Assembly: GCA_905221065.1 (NCBI GenBank)
Contig: CAJNBS010000002.1
Span: forward strand, 186,001-250,000
From: a bacterium
GTDB taxonomy: Bacteria; Bacillota; Bacilli; Lactobacillales; Streptococcaceae
Direction of reading: 5' to 3'
Length of the DNA stretch: 64,000 nucleotides
The translations under genes and the position numbers were made by a program. The notes under the pieces were generated by a model. It made no database searches. It saw only the letters and a program-made list of their open reading frames with translations, and was not told the DNA's origin. This document shows, in pieces, positions 27,975-37,815 of the stretch (positions within the stretch are counted from its first letter, which is position 1; the number at the start of each line of letters is the position of its first letter).

Positions 27975-29693
27975 ATGCATAGAAAAACAGTGATTGATTT
28001 TAGGGCTTTGGGCGAGAGATACACCTTTACCCAGCCTATCAAAGAGTTGAAAACGAGAGATTTAGCGGAAGTAACAGCCTTGCTGGCACAAGTGGAAAGC
28101 TACCAAGAGCAGGGCTACTATGTGGTGGGCTATGTCAGCTACGAGGCTGCACCTGCTTTTGAGGAGAAATTAGCAGTTCACAAGGCACCTTTATTGGACG
28201 AGTATTTGCTTTATTTTACTGTTCACGATAGGGTGGAGACCTCCCCTATTCCTCTGACTTATGATGAGGTTGATTTGCCTTCAAATTGGCAGGAAGTGAC
28301 GTCTGAAGCAGAATATGAAAAGGCGATTGCCCAGATTCACCATCATTTGCGGCAGGGGGACACCTATCAGGTTAACTACACCGTCCAACTCAAGCAGGAC
28401 TTAAGTGCCAATCCGTTTGCCATCTACAATCGTATGGTGGTAGAGCAGGAGGCAGGCTACAATGCCTATGTGGAACATGACGAAATGGCAGTGATTTCCA
28501 TGAGCCCAGAGCTCTTTTTTGAGCAAAACGACCGTGAGTTGACTACGCGACCAATGAAGGGAACGACTCAGCGTGGAGTGATTGACCAAGAAGATCTTGA
28601 CCAAGCTAGTTGGTTGGAGCAGGATCCTAAAAATCGCTCTGAAAATATGATGATTGTGGACCTCTTGCGCAATGATATGAACCGTATTTCTGAGGTGGGG
28701 AGTGAGCATGTAGAACGTCTGTGCCAAGTGGAACAGTATTCGACAGTTTGGCAGATGACTTCGACCATCAAGAGTCAGTTGCGAGAGGATGTTGACCTTG
28801 TTGAAATCTTTCGCTCTCTCTTTCCTTGTGGTTCCATAACAGGAGCTCCCAAAATTGCGACTATGGAGATTATCAAAAATTTGGAACCTCAACCGCGCGG
28901 AGTTTATTGTGGAACGATTGGTCTCTTACTTCCAAATGGGCGTCGGATTTTCAATGTTGCCATTCGGACCATTCAACTGCATCAAGGGAAAGCCATATAT
29001 GGAGTAGGTGGCGGCATTACATGGGATAGCACTTGGGAATCTGAATACCGAGAGGTTCATCAAAAGGCGGCAGTCCTTTATCGCAAACAAGCTCGCTTCC
29101 AACTGATTACTACAGGGAAAATCAGCCAAAAACAACTGCTGTATGAAGAACAACATTTGGAAAGACTGAGAAAAGCTAGTCGCTATTTTGCCTTTCCTTT
29201 TGAGGTAGAAGAACTGAGACAAGAGATAGAGAAGGAGTGTCAGTCTTGTGATATTGTTCAAGACTACCGCTTGCGAATCAGCCTTAGCAAGTCTGGAGAA
29301 ATAGAAGTCAGTCGTCAAGTCTTAACACCTCTTAGTACGACCTTCTGTCAGGTCAAACTTTGCCTTCAGGAATCGAATTTACAGCAAGCATTTACCTATT
29401 TTAAAACGACTCATAGACCTCATTTGACAGTGGGAAATCAGGAAATCATCTATCACACTGCTGCTGGAGAACTGCTTGAAACCTCTATCGGAAATTTGGT
29501 TTTGAAAATCGCTGGAAAGCTCTATACACCGCCAGTCCGACTTGGCATCTTACCGGGAATTTATCGTCAGTATTTACTAGAAACAGGAAAAGTAGAAGAG
29601 AAAGTCTTAACCTTAAAAGACTTAGTCCAAGCAGAATCTGTATTCGGCTGTAATGCAGTGAGAGGCTTGTATGAGTTATTTATTCAAAAATAA
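27975..29693 (+). CDS. pabB: Aminodeoxychorismate synthase component I fused to 4-amino-4-deoxychorismate lyase
   Basis: 572 aa, two enzymes of p-aminobenzoate (folate) synthesis in one chain. Residues about 80-370 form the chorismate-binding PabB domain, with the signature GSITGAPKIATMEI and the C-terminal YGVGGGITWDS. Residues about 375-572 are a class-IV aminotransferase-like PabC domain with GNLVLKIAGKLYTPPVRLGI and CNAVRGLYEL. It transfers amino groups to chorismate and then releases pyruvate. No pabA neighbour is visible. The ATG is 7 nt from a -10 and has only AAGG touching it, suggesting leaderless translation. Confidence 0.94.
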   Translation: MHRKTVIDFRALGERYTFTQPIKELKTRDLAEVTALLAQVESYQEQGYYVVGYVSYEAAPAFEEKLAVHKAPLLDEYLLYFTVHDRVETSPIPLTYDEVDLPSNWQEVTSEAEYEKAIAQIHHHLRQGDTYQVNYTVQLKQDLSANPFAIYNRMVVEQEAGYNAYVEHDEMAVISMSPELFFEQNDRELTTRPMKGTTQRGVIDQEDLDQASWLEQDPKNRSENMMIVDLLRNDMNRISEVGSEHVERLCQVEQYSTVWQMTSTIKSQLREDVDLVEIFRSLFPCGSITGAPKIATMEIIKNLEPQPRGVYCGTIGLLLPNGRRIFNVAIRTIQLHQGKAIYGVGGGITWDSTWESEYREVHQKAAVLYRKQARFQLITTGKISQKQLLYEEQHLERLRKASRYFAFPFEVEELRQEIEKECQSCDIVQDYRLRISLSKSGEIEVSRQVLTPLSTTFCQVKLCLQESNLQQAFTYFKTTHRPHLTVGNQEIIYHTAAGELLETSIGNLVLKIAGKLYTPPVRLGILPGIYRQYLLETGKVEEKVLTLKDLVQAESVFGCNAVRGLYELFIQK

Positions 29694-29735
29694 AAATTGT
29701 AATGAAAAGTTATAAGAACTAGGATTGATTTTTCC

Positions 29736-29764
29736 TTGAATTGAAGAAATAAATCTGATAAAAT
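29736..29764 (+). promoter_or_regulatory. Promoter of cbpL
   Basis: TTGAAT at 29736-29741, a 17-bp spacer and TAAAAT at 29759-29764 preceded by TGA (extended -10). Confidence 0.6.
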
Positions 29765-29801
29765 AAACATGAAATCGATATCATAATTATGGGAGAAAAA
29801 G

Positions 29802-30947
29802 ATGAACAAACGTCTATTTTTAAAAATAAGTCTGGCGACATTGCCAGTTTTGGCTTTGTTTTCACAACCAGTTTTAGCAGAAGAAAACATCCATTTTTCT
29901 AGCTGTATGGAAGCTTGGGCTAATGGCTATTCGGATCTTCATGAGGGGGATCCTGGTTATTCTGCCAAGTTAGACCGCGATCATGATGGTGTGGCTTGCG
30001 AATTGAAAAATGCTCCTAAGGGTGCCTTTAAAGCAAAACAAGCAACTGCGGCTCAAACCAACACAAGTTCAGCAACAACAAGTGGTTGGGTTAAGCAGGA
30101 CGGTGCTTGGTACTACTTTGATGGAAATGGAAACCCAGTGAAAAATACTTGGCAAGGAAGTTATTACCTGAAAGCAGACGGTAAAATGGCCCAGAGCGAA
30201 TGGATTTATGATGATTCTTATCAAGCTTGGTATTACTTGAAATCCGATGGATCTTATGCTTACAGTACATGGCAAGGAGCTTACTACCTTAAATCAAACG
30301 GTAAAATGGCTAAAGGTGAATGGGTTTATGACTCTTCTTACCAAGCCTGGTATTACTTGAAATCCGATGGATCTTATGCTCGCAATGCTTGGCAAGGGAA
30401 CTACTATTTGAAATCAGATGGTAAAATGGCTATCAATGAATGGGTTTATGATGCTACCTATCAAGCTTGGTATTACTTGAAATCCGATGGATCTTATGCT
30501 TATAGTACATGGCAAGGAAATTACTATTTAAAATCGAATGGTAAAATGGCTGTCAATGAATGGGTTGATGGTGGACGTTATTATGTTGGCGCTGACGGAG
30601 TTTGGAAGGAAGGTCAAGCAAGTACAGCTTCTTCTAGTAATGATAGCAATAGTGAATATTCTGCTGCTTTAGGAAAGGCAAAAAGTTATAATTCGTTATT
30701 CCACATGTCAAAAAAACGTATGTATAGACAATTAACTTCTAATTTTGATAAATTTTCAAATGATGCAGCTCAATATGCGGTTGATCATTTAGAAGCCGAT
30801 TATAAATATAATGCCTTATTTAATGCTAAAAACTATAGAAAATTATTTAATATGTCTAAATCTCGTCTCATCAATCAATTGACCTCTTCTATAGATGGCT
30901 TTACAGAGGAAGAAGCTAACTATGCAATTGATCATTTAGATGATTAA
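29802..30947 (+). CDS. cbpL: Choline-binding surface protein CbpL (Excalibur-CBR-Ltp)
   Basis: 381-aa secreted protein. A signal peptide ends near residue 26 (PVLA). Residues about 28-70 are an Excalibur calcium-binding domain (CMEAW, DRDHDGVACE). Residues about 85-270 are choline-binding repeats (WYYLKSDG, GKMA units) that bind teichoic-acid phosphocholine. Residues 285-381 are two Ltp-type repeats, each with an MSK(K/S)R core and an (A/Y)AIDHL or YAVDHL ending. Ltp is the fold of a Streptococcus thermophilus prophage superinfection-exclusion lipoprotein. CbpL is reported to contribute to pneumococcal colonisation and virulence. The start follows GGGAGAAAAAG. Confidence 0.92.
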   Translation: MNKRLFLKISLATLPVLALFSQPVLAEENIHFSSCMEAWANGYSDLHEGDPGYSAKLDRDHDGVACELKNAPKGAFKAKQATAAQTNTSSATTSGWVKQDGAWYYFDGNGNPVKNTWQGSYYLKADGKMAQSEWIYDDSYQAWYYLKSDGSYAYSTWQGAYYLKSNGKMAKGEWVYDSSYQAWYYLKSDGSYARNAWQGNYYLKSDGKMAINEWVYDATYQAWYYLKSDGSYAYSTWQGNYYLKSNGKMAVNEWVDGGRYYVGADGVWKEGQASTASSSNDSNSEYSAALGKAKSYNSLFHMSKKRMYRQLTSNFDKFSNDAAQYAVDHLEADYKYNALFNAKNYRKLFNMSKSRLINQLTSSIDGFTEEEANYAIDHLDD

Positions 30948-31015
30948 CAGATACTGGCAGGCAAAAAAATTCCTTATAATTCATTTACGCAAACCTTTGC
31001 ATAAATGAGTGAATT

Positions 31016-31024
31016 TTGTTATAC
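31016..31024 (+). promoter_or_regulatory. Extended -10 of glucokinase gene
   Basis: TGTTATACT lies about 50 bp upstream of the gki start; no convincing -35 is seen, as is common for TGn promoters. Confidence 0.45.
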
Positions 31025-31073
31025 TAGTACTGTAAGCATTTTCAATTACTACACAATGAAAAAGGAGAATATG

Positions 31074-32033
31074 ATGAGTCAAAAGATTATTGGGATTGAC
31101 CTTGGTGGAACTTCTATCAAATTTGCAATCTTAACAACAGCAGGAGAAATCCAAGAAAAATGGTCTATCAAGACTAACATTTTGGATGAGGGAAGTCATA
31201 TCGTAGATGATATGATTGAGTCTATTCAACACCGTTTGGACTTGCTTGGATTGGTAGCAGCGGATTTCCAAGGTATTGGAATGGGATCACCAGGTGTGGT
31301 TGACCGTGAAAAAGGAACTGTTATTGGTGCCTACAACCTCAACTGGAAAACCCTTCAACCTATTAAAGAGAAAATTGAAAAAGCCTTGGGTATTCCATTC
31401 TTCATCGATAATGATGCCAACGTGGCAGCTCTTGGTGAACGCTGGATGGGTGCTGGTGATAACCAACCAGATGTTGTCTTTATGACACTTGGTACAGGTG
31501 TTGGTGGCGGTATCGTAGCAGAAGGCAAATTACTTCACGGTGTTGCTGGAGCAGCAGGTGAGCTTGGCCACATCACTGTTGACTTTGACCAACCAATCGC
31601 ATGTACTTGCGGTAAGAAAGGTTGCCTTGAGACAGTCGCTTCTGCAACAGGGATTGTCAACTTGACTCGTCGCTATGCTGATGAATACGAAGGCGATGCA
31701 GCCTTGAAACGCTTGATTGATAACGGAGAAGAAGTGACAGCTAAGACTGTTTTTGACCTTGCAAAAGAAGGAGACGACCTTGCCTTGATCGTTTACCGTA
31801 ACTTCTCACGTTACTTGGGAATCGCTTGTGCCAACATCGGTTCAATTCTCAACCCATCAACAATTGTTATCGGTGGCGGTGTGTCAGCTGCGGGAGAATT
31901 TCTTCTACAAGGTGTTCAAAAAGTCTACGACGAAAATACCTTCCCACAAGTACGTACATCAACAAAATTGGCTCTTGCAACTCTAGGAAACGACGCTGGA
32001 GTAATCGGAGCAGCGTCACTTGTATTGCAATAA
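31074..32033 (+). CDS. gki: Glucokinase (ROK family)
   Basis: Phosphorylates glucose to glucose-6-phosphate in the cytoplasm. 319 aa. Motifs are the N-terminal phosphate loop GIDLGGTSIKFAI, the ROK block VFMTLGTGVGGGIV and the zinc site CTCGKKGCLE. The gene is one of the pneumococcal MLST loci. ATG 31074 (or the adjacent ATG at 31071) follows AAAGGAG; a longer upstream reading frame from 31005 covers the promoter and is rejected. A strong terminator follows. Confidence 0.96.
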   Translation: MSQKIIGIDLGGTSIKFAILTTAGEIQEKWSIKTNILDEGSHIVDDMIESIQHRLDLLGLVAADFQGIGMGSPGVVDREKGTVIGAYNLNWKTLQPIKEKIEKALGIPFFIDNDANVAALGERWMGAGDNQPDVVFMTLGTGVGGGIVAEGKLLHGVAGAAGELGHITVDFDQPIACTCGKKGCLETVASATGIVNLTRRYADEYEGDAALKRLIDNGEEVTAKTVFDLAKEGDDLALIVYRNFSRYLGIACANIGSILNPSTIVIGGGVSAAGEFLLQGVQKVYDENTFPQVRTSTKLALATLGNDAGVIGAASLVLQ

Positions 32034-32040
32034 GATAATA

Positions 32041-32091
32041 AAAGAGGAAAAATGCTAACCTAAAGTTAGTAATGTTCCTCTTTTCTTTTTT
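32041..32091 (+). terminator. Terminator of gki
   Basis: AAAGAGGAA and TTCCTCTTTT form the outer stem, with an inner CTAAC / GTTAG stem, then a T-rich tail. Confidence 0.75.
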
Positions 32092-32092
32092 A

Positions 32093-32101
32093 TGCTATAC
32101 T
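32093..32101 (+). promoter_or_regulatory. Extended -10 of thyA
   Basis: TGCTATACT lies 29 bp before the thyA start, directly after the gki terminator. Confidence 0.45.
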
Positions 32102-32129
32102 AGTTAGGAAATAAATGAGGTGAGAGTAA

Positions 32130-32969
32130 ATGACAAAAGCAGATACGATTTTTAAAGAAAATATTGAACGAATCCTCAAAGACGGTGTCTTTTCTGAGCA
32201 GGCCCGTCCCAAGTACAAGGATGGAACTGTTGCTAATTCCAAGTATGTAACTGGTGCCTTTGCCGAGTATGACTTGGCCAAGGGAGAATTCCCCATCACA
32301 ACCTTGCGTCCTATAGCTATCAAATCTGCCATCAAGGAAGTGCTCTGGATTTACCAAGATCAGTCTAATAGCTTAGAAGTGCTCAATGACAAGTACAATG
32401 TTCACTACTGGAATGACTGGGAAGTTGGAGATACAGGAACCATTGGTGAGCGCTATGGTGCCGTTGTTAAGAAACATGATATCATCAATAAGCTTCTCAA
32501 ACAGTTGGAAGCCAACCCTTGGAACCGCCGCAATATCATTTCGCTCTGGGATTACCAAGCTTTTGAGGAGACAGATGGACTGCTCCCATGCGCCTTTCAG
32601 ACCATGTTTGATGTCCGCCGTGTAGATGGAGAAATCTATCTGGATGCGACCTTGACTCAGCGTTCTAATGATATGTTGGTGGCCCACCACATCAATGCGA
32701 TGCAGTATGTGGCTCTTCAAATGATGATTGCCAAGCATTTCGGCTGGAAGGTTGGGAAGTTCTTTTACTTCATCAACAACCTCCATATCTATGACAATCA
32801 ATTTGAACAAGCTCAAGAATTGCTTCGTCGTGAACCGTCTGACTGCCAACCACGTTTGGTTTTGAATGTTCCTGATGGGACTAATTTCTTTGATATCAAA
32901 GCAGAAGATTTTGAATTGGTGGATTATGATCCTGTTAAGCCGCAGTTGAAGTTTGACCTAGCTATTTAA
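32130..32969 (+). CDS. thyA: Thymidylate synthase
   Basis: Methylates dUMP to dTMP using methylenetetrahydrofolate. 279 aa, the usual length. The nucleophile is Cys in [14 protein letters not shown], and [17 protein letters not shown] is the dUMP-binding block. The start is preceded by GAGGTGAGAG. It is transcribed alone and faces a short convergent gene. Confidence 0.96.
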   Translation: MTKADTIFKENIERILKDGVFSEQARPKYKDGTVANSKYVTGAFAEYDLAKGEFPITTLRPIAIKSAIKEVLWIYQDQSNSLEVLNDKYNVHYWNDWEVGDTGTIGERYGAVVKKHDIINKLLKQLEANPWNRRNIISLWDYQAFEETDGLLPCAFQTMFDVRRVDGEIYLDATLTQRSNDMLVAHHINAMQYVALQMMIAKHFGWKVGKFFYFINNLHIYDNQFEQAQELLRREPSDCQPRLVLNVPDGTNFFDIKAEDFELVDYDPVKPQLKFDLAI

Positions 32970-32980
32970 AAGAATAGAAA

Positions 32981-33012
32981 AAAGCAGTTGAGACAATAAA
33001 TCCCAACTTCTT
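32981..33012 (-). terminator. Terminator of the DUF3042 gene, possibly bidirectional
   Basis: On the minus strand AGTTGGG pairs with CTCAACT, leaving one mismatch, then a T6 run. It lies between the convergent thyA and DUF3042 genes and could also stop thyA. Confidence 0.55.
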
Positions 33013-33019
33013 TTGTTTC

Positions 33020-33190
33020 TTAACGTGATACGCGGCGACGAGCTGCTTTTTTACGGTTTTCTTCGATGAAAGCTGCTTTTTGCTCTTCTGGTTCGATTAC
33101 TTTCTTTTTAAATGCGTATACTGCGCCTGCAAGTGCAGCGACAGTTCCTGCGACACCTGTTACAAGACCTTTAGCGAATCCTTTAGCCAT
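33020..33190 (-). CDS. DUF3042 family small membrane-associated protein, 56 aa
   Basis: Short gene read from ATG 33190 with AAAGGAGGAAG 5 nt upstream, a strong ribosome site. The protein begins MAKGFAKGLVTGVAGTVAAL, an amphipathic or single membrane helix with Gly and Ala spacing, followed by FKKKVIEPEEQKAAFIEENR and an Arg/Lys-rich end. This matches my memory of DUF3042 proteins found across lactic acid bacteria. No function is known. It lies on the strand opposite its neighbours. Confidence 0.82.
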   Translation of the reverse strand: MAKGFAKGLVTGVAGTVAALAGAVYAFKKKVIEPEEQKAAFIEENRKKAARRRVSR

Positions 33191-33262
33191 GAGTCTTCCT
33201 CCTTTATCTTCTTAATCAGTCAGCCTCTTCAAGAGGTCACATTTTTCTGACTGACCTTTTTG

Positions 33263-33271
33263 TGTTATAAT
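33263..33271 (+). promoter_or_regulatory. Extended -10 of the miaA-hflX operon
   Basis: TGTTATAAT lies 39 bp ahead of the chosen miaA start. The operon it begins may run through rnz and the SDR gene. Confidence 0.5.
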
Positions 33272-33310
33272 AATAGTAACGAAAAAATGGGAATTTTTCA
33301 AGGAAAAAAG

Positions 33311-34195
33311 ATGAAAACAAAAATAATTGTGATTGTTGGACCGACTGCTGTTGGAAAAACGTCTCTTGCCATTGAAGTGGCCAAGCACTTTGGTGGGGAA
33401 GTTGTGAGCGGTGATAGTCAGCAGGTTTACCGAGGTCTAGATATTGGGACGGCGAAGGCTAGCCCAGAGGAGCAGGCAGCTGTTCCCCATCATTTAATCG
33501 ATGTTAGAGAGGTAACCGAGTCTTACTCGGCTTTTGATTTTGTTTCAGAAGCTAAGATAGCTATTGAGGATATTAACAGCCGTGGCAATCTAGCCATTAT
33601 CGCTGGTGGGACTGGACTTTATATTCAGAGCTTGCTTGAAGGCTATCACCTGGGCGGGGAGACTCCTCATGAGGAGATTTTAGCCTATCGGGCTAGTTTG
33701 GAGCCTTATACAGATGAGGAATTAACCCATCTTGTGGAGCAATCAGGCCTTGAAATTCCTCAGTTTAATCGTCGTCGCGCTATGCGTGCCTTGGAAATAG
33801 CCCATTTTGGTCAGGATTTGGAAAATCAGGAAAGTCCTTATGAACCACTGATTATCTGCTTGGATGATGAACGCAGTCAGCTTTATGAACGAATCAATCA
33901 TCGAGTGGATTTGATGTTTGAGGCTGGGCTTTTGGATGAGGCTAAGTGGCTTTTTGACCATTACCCTGATGTGCAGGCGGCTAAAGGAATTGGTTACAAG
34001 GAACTCTTTCCTTATTTCCGTGGAGAGCAATCCTTAGAGGAAGTTAGTGAGAGTCTTAAACAGGCGACCCGTCGTTTTGCCAAGCGTCAGTTGACCTGGT
34101 TCCGTAATCGCATGCAGGTCACCTTTTATCAGATTGGAGAGTCTGGTGTGCAAGACCGTATTTTTAGCCAGATAGAGGAGTTTTTAGATGATTGA
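33311..34195 (+). CDS. miaA: tRNA dimethylallyltransferase
   Basis: Adds the isopentenyl group to A37 of tRNAs reading UNN codons. 294 aa. The P-loop is [15 protein letters not shown], followed by [17 protein letters not shown] (DSxQ prenyl-acceptor site) and [17 protein letters not shown] 33311 follows AAGGAAAAAAG; an upstream in-frame start at 33260 would lie within the promoter. Overlaps hflX by 8 bp. Confidence 0.95.
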   Translation: MKTKIIVIVGPTAVGKTSLAIEVAKHFGGEVVSGDSQQVYRGLDIGTAKASPEEQAAVPHHLIDVREVTESYSAFDFVSEAKIAIEDINSRGNLAIIAGGTGLYIQSLLEGYHLGGETPHEEILAYRASLEPYTDEELTHLVEQSGLEIPQFNRRRAMRALEIAHFGQDLENQESPYEPLIICLDDERSQLYERINHRVDLMFEAGLLDEAKWLFDHYPDVQAAKGIGYKELFPYFRGEQSLEEVSESLKQATRRFAKRQLTWFRNRMQVTFYQIGESGVQDRIFSQIEEFLDD

Positions 34196-35426
34196 TACGG
34201 AGAAAAAAGAGGAGCGCGTCTTGCTCATCGGTGTGGAATTGCAGGGCATGGACAATTTTGATCTCTCTATGGAAGAATTGGCCAGTCTAGCTAAGACAGC
34301 TGGGGCAGTCGTTGTAGATAGCTACAGACAAAAACGTGAAAAGTATGACTCCAAGACCTTCGTCGGATCTGGTAAGTTGGAAGAAATTGCGCTCATGGTG
34401 GATGCAGAAGAGATTACCACTGTCATTGTCAATAACCGCTTGACTCCGCGACAAAATGTCAATCTGGAGGAAGTTCTGGGTGTCAAGGTCATTGACCGTA
34501 TGCAGTTGATTTTGGATATCTTTGCTATGCGGGCTCGAAGCCATGAAGGGAAGCTCCAAGTGCATTTGGCTCAGTTAAAATATCTCTTGCCACGCTTGGT
34601 TGGTCAGGGAATTATGCTCAGCCGTCAGGCAGGGGGAATTGGTTCCCGTGGACCTGGTGAAAGCCAGCTGGAACTGAACCGTCGTAGTGTACGTAATCAA
34701 ATCACAGATATCGAGCGTCAGCTCAAGGTGGTTGAGAAAAATCGGGCCACAGTCAGAGAAAAACGTCTGGAATCGAGCACCTTTAAGATTGGTTTGATTG
34801 GTTATACCAATGCTGGGAAGTCAACTATCATGAACACCTTGACCAGTAAGACCCAGTATGAGGCTGACGAGCTATTTGCGACTCTAGATGCGACGACTAA
34901 GAGTATCCATCTGGGAGGCAATCTCCAGGTAACCTTGACAGATACGGTGGGCTTTATCCAAGATTTGCCGACAGAGTTGGTGTCTAGTTTCAAGTCAACC
35001 TTGGAAGAAAGCAAGCATGTGGATCTTCTGGTGCATGTCATCGATGCCAGCAATCCTTACCACGAGGAGCATGAAAAAACGGTTCTGTCCATCATGAAAG
35101 ACTTAGACATGGAAGATATTCCTCGCCTGACCCTTTATAATAAAGCCGATTTGGTGGAGGATTTCACGCCTACCCAAACGCCTTATGCCCTCATTTCTGC
35201 CAAGTCTGAGGATAGTCGTGAGAATTTGCAGACTTTGTTTTTAGAGAAAATCAAGGATATTTTTGAGAGATTTACCCTGCGCGTGCCTTTTTCAAAGTCT
35301 TACAAGATACATGATTTAGAAAGTGTTGCGATTCTGGAAGAACGCGATTATCAAGATGACGGAGAAGTCATTACAGGCTACATTTCTGAGAAAAACAAAT
35401 GGAGGTTAGAAGAATTTTATGACTGA
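34188..35426 (+). CDS. hflX: Ribosome-associated GTPase HflX
   Basis: 412 aa. The N-terminal HflX domain includes the glycine-rich linker [18 protein letters not shown]. The G domain has G1 [13 protein letters not shown]3 [10 protein letters not shown] and G4 NKAD. HflX binds the 50S subunit and splits stalled or heat-damaged ribosomes. Overlaps miaA and the following gene, forming a translationally coupled string. The miaA-hflX order is widespread in bacteria. Confidence 0.95.
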   Translation: MIDTEKKEERVLLIGVELQGMDNFDLSMEELASLAKTAGAVVVDSYRQKREKYDSKTFVGSGKLEEIALMVDAEEITTVIVNNRLTPRQNVNLEEVLGVKVIDRMQLILDIFAMRARSHEGKLQVHLAQLKYLLPRLVGQGIMLSRQAGGIGSRGPGESQLELNRRSVRNQITDIERQLKVVEKNRATVREKRLESSTFKIGLIGYTNAGKSTIMNTLTSKTQYEADELFATLDATTKSIHLGGNLQVTLTDTVGFIQDLPTELVSSFKSTLEESKHVDLLVHVIDASNPYHEEHEKTVLSIMKDLDMEDIPRLTLYNKADLVEDFTPTQTPYALISAKSEDSRENLQTLFLEKIKDIFERFTLRVPFSKSYKIHDLESVAILEERDYQDDGEVITGYISEKNKWRLEEFYD

Positions 35427-36042
35427 TATTAAAACGTTGGCTCTAAAGTATGGAGGTTATACAAGTCTGGATAAGGTCTATCTGGATCAACTTCTAGCTG
35501 GTAAAACAGAGCAGGAGCAGTTGGCTCTCATCACACCTCCGCCTAGTGTAGTCAATGCCTACTTTGCTGAACTCTACCAGAAAAAGAGTCCTGAGGCTGC
35601 GACGGATTATTTTGCGGAACTCAGTAAGGAACTGAATCTTTACAATGCTGAGCCAAATTTTACTCTCGAAAACAAGCCTTTTATTCGTCTTAACCTATCT
35701 GGTAAATCTTTTGGTTTTTGCTATGTGAGAGATGGTCTGGGTCGAATTTTCTCTGAACATGAGGAAGCAATTTCAGATGACTTGCTTTTTGAGATTGCGC
35801 AAATTTTCCCCCATCAACTGGTCTTTGAAGAGTCTGGTAAGATTTACATGAAGCCTGTCGGAGATGAGGAAGTTGTTAGTGTGGAGAGTCTCACAGCTTT
35901 GACGGATTTAGAAAGCTTGGCTGATGGTTGCAAACGTCTCAAAGGCTACAGCCAAGAGGATTTACTGCAAGAAGCTGCTGCTTTTTCCGGCAAGCGCTAT
36001 TTCCGATCGGAAAACCGCACAGCTATGTTATATATTGATTAA
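35419..36042 (+). CDS. Conserved hypothetical protein, 207 aa
   Basis: Soluble protein of no recognised domain. The N-terminus [20 protein letters not shown] and the central [20 protein letters not shown] are probably the most structured parts. No signal peptide or membrane helix is present. Overlaps hflX by 8 bp and precedes rnz by 14 bp, so it belongs to the miaA-hflX-rnz operon and could be linked to tRNA or ribosome metabolism by context only. Confidence 0.8.
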   Translation: MTDIKTLALKYGGYTSLDKVYLDQLLAGKTEQEQLALITPPPSVVNAYFAELYQKKSPEAATDYFAELSKELNLYNAEPNFTLENKPFIRLNLSGKSFGFCYVRDGLGRIFSEHEEAISDDLLFEIAQIFPHQLVFEESGKIYMKPVGDEEVVSVESLTALTDLESLADGCKRLKGYSQEDLLQEAAAFSGKRYFRSENRTAMLYID

Positions 36043-36056
36043 TTAGAAAGTATCGA

Positions 36057-36986
36057 ATGGATATTCAATTTTTAGGAACAGGGGCTGGTCAGCCCTCTAA
36101 AGCCCGCAATGTTTCAAGTCTCGCCCTGAAACTCTTGGACGAGATTAACGAAGTTTGGCTCTTTGACTGTGGAGAAGGAACGCAAAATCGTATTCTGGAA
36201 ACCACAATTCGACCACGTAAGGTCAGCAAAATCTTTATCACTCACTTGCACGGAGACCACATTTTTGGCTTGCCAGGTTTCCTTTCTAGTCGTGCCTTTC
36301 AGGCCAATGAAGAGCAGACAGATTTGGAAATCTATGGCCCGCAAGGTATCAAGTCCTTTGTCTTAACCAGTCTTCGTGTGTCAGGTTCTCGTTTGCCCTA
36401 CCGTATTCATTTTCACGAGTTTGACCAAGATTCTCTAGGTAAAATCCTTGAGACCGATAAATTCACTGTGTATGCAGAGGAGTTGGACCACACTATTTTC
36501 TGTGTTGGTTATCGTGTCATGCAAAAGGACCTAGAAGGAACGCTGGATGCTGAAAAACTCAAGGCAGCTGGTGTCCCATTTGGCCCTCTTTTTGGAAAAA
36601 TCAAAAACGGTCAAGACGTTGTTCTTGAAGATGGTACTGAAATCAAGGCGGCTGACTATATCTCAGCACCACGACCTGGTAAGATTATTACTATTCTGGG
36701 TGACACCCGCAAAACTAATGCCAGTGTGCGTCTGGCAGTTAATGCTGATGTCTTGGTTCATGAGTCGACTTATGGCAAGGGTGATGAAAAAATTGCCTGC
36801 AATCACGGCCACTCAACCAACATGCAGGCAGCGGAGGTCGCAGTAGAAGCAGGTGCCAAACGCCTTCTGCTCAACCACATCAGTGCCCGTTTTCTCTCAA
36901 AAGATATCAGCAAACTCAAAAAAGACGCTGCCACAATTTTTGAAAATGTGCATGTGGTCAAAGACTTGGAAGAAGTGGAAATCTAA
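36057..36986 (+). CDS. rnz: Ribonuclease Z
   Basis: tRNA 3'-end endonuclease of the metallo-beta-lactamase fold, 309 aa. The zinc motif [12 protein letters not shown] (HxHxDH) is at about residues 63-74; further ligands are in ILGDTR and LNHISAR. It cleaves pre-tRNA 3' trailers, especially those lacking encoded CCA. Fits its neighbours miaA and hflX. Confidence 0.95.
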   Translation: MDIQFLGTGAGQPSKARNVSSLALKLLDEINEVWLFDCGEGTQNRILETTIRPRKVSKIFITHLHGDHIFGLPGFLSSRAFQANEEQTDLEIYGPQGIKSFVLTSLRVSGSRLPYRIHFHEFDQDSLGKILETDKFTVYAEELDHTIFCVGYRVMQKDLEGTLDAEKLKAAGVPFGPLFGKIKNGQDVVLEDGTEIKAADYISAPRPGKIITILGDTRKTNASVRLAVNADVLVHESTYGKGDEKIACNHGHSTNMQAAEVAVEAGAKRLLLNHISARFLSKDISKLKKDAATIFENVHVVKDLEEVEI

Positions 36987-37006
36987 AACATTGAGGAAGG
37001 ATAAGT

Positions 37007-37762
37007 ATGCCTACTATTCTCATTACCGGAGCTAGCGGTGGTCTAGCCCAAGAAATGGTCAAACTCCTGCCAGATGACCAGCTCATCTTGCTTGGTAGAA
37101 ATAAGGAAAAATTAGCTCAACTCTACGGAAATCATCCCCATGCAGAATTAATTGAAATCGACATTACCGATGATTCGGCCTTAGAATCTCTGGTAGCAGA
37201 CCTCTATCTCCGTTATGGCAAGATTGATGTCTTGATTAACAACGCTGGTTACGGGATTTTTGAAGAATTTGACCTGATTTCTGACCAAGATATTCACCAG
37301 ATGTTTGAGGTCAATACCTTTGCCTTGATGAATCTATCTCGTAGCCTTGCAGCTCGTATGAAGGAAAGCCGAAAAGGCCATATTATCAATATCGTCAGCA
37401 TGGCAGGTTTGATCGCTACTGGCAAGTCCAGCCTTTACTCAGCGACCAAGTTTGCAGCCATCGGTTTTTCAAATGCTCTACGCCTAGAACTTATGTCCTA
37501 CGGTGTTTATGTGACGACGGTCAATCCAGGACCAATCCGTACAGGATTTTTTGACCAAGCTGACCCAGATGGTACCTATCTCAAGTCTGTTGACCGCTTC
37601 CTGCTAGAACCGGATGCAGTAGCTAAAAAGATTGTCAAGATTATGGGAAAAAACAAACGAGAACTCAATCTCCCAGTTTTGTTGAACCTAGCCCATAAGT
37701 TTTATACCCTCTTTCCTAAGTTAGCTGATAAGTTGGCAGGGGAGACTTTTAATTATAAATAA
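37007..37762 (+). CDS. Short-chain dehydrogenase/reductase
   Basis: 251-aa Rossmann-fold oxidoreductase. The cofactor motif is TGASGGLA near residues 7-14, NNAGYG is the structural motif, and catalysis uses Ser in IVSMAG and YSATK (Tyr/Lys). DltE-like and YqjQ-like proteins are similar; the substrate is unknown. It lies 20 bp after rnz, so it may be the last gene of the operon; a strong hairpin follows. Confidence 0.9.
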   Translation: MPTILITGASGGLAQEMVKLLPDDQLILLGRNKEKLAQLYGNHPHAELIEIDITDDSALESLVADLYLRYGKIDVLINNAGYGIFEEFDLISDQDIHQMFEVNTFALMNLSRSLAARMKESRKGHIINIVSMAGLIATGKSSLYSATKFAAIGFSNALRLELMSYGVYVTTVNPGPIRTGFFDQADPDGTYLKSVDRFLLEPDAVAKKIVKIMGKNKRELNLPVLLNLAHKFYTLFPKLADKLAGETFNYK

Positions 37763-37812
37763 AAAGAACCAATGCGTAGGTTGTTGCTGGCCTACATATT
37801 GGTTCTTATTAT
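37763..37812 (+). terminator. Bidirectional terminator between SDR and LysR genes
   Basis: AAGAACCAAT and ATTGGTTCTT enclose an inner GTAGG / CCTAC stem. Both flanks are A/T-rich, so it can stop transcription from both sides. Confidence 0.8.
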
Positions 37813-37815
37813 TTC

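Noticed and set aside
31005..31073. Longer N-terminus of glucokinase
   Set aside because: It would cover the extended -10 promoter and add residues missing from the family; the start at 31074 begins with the ROK phosphate loop and has AAAGGAG.
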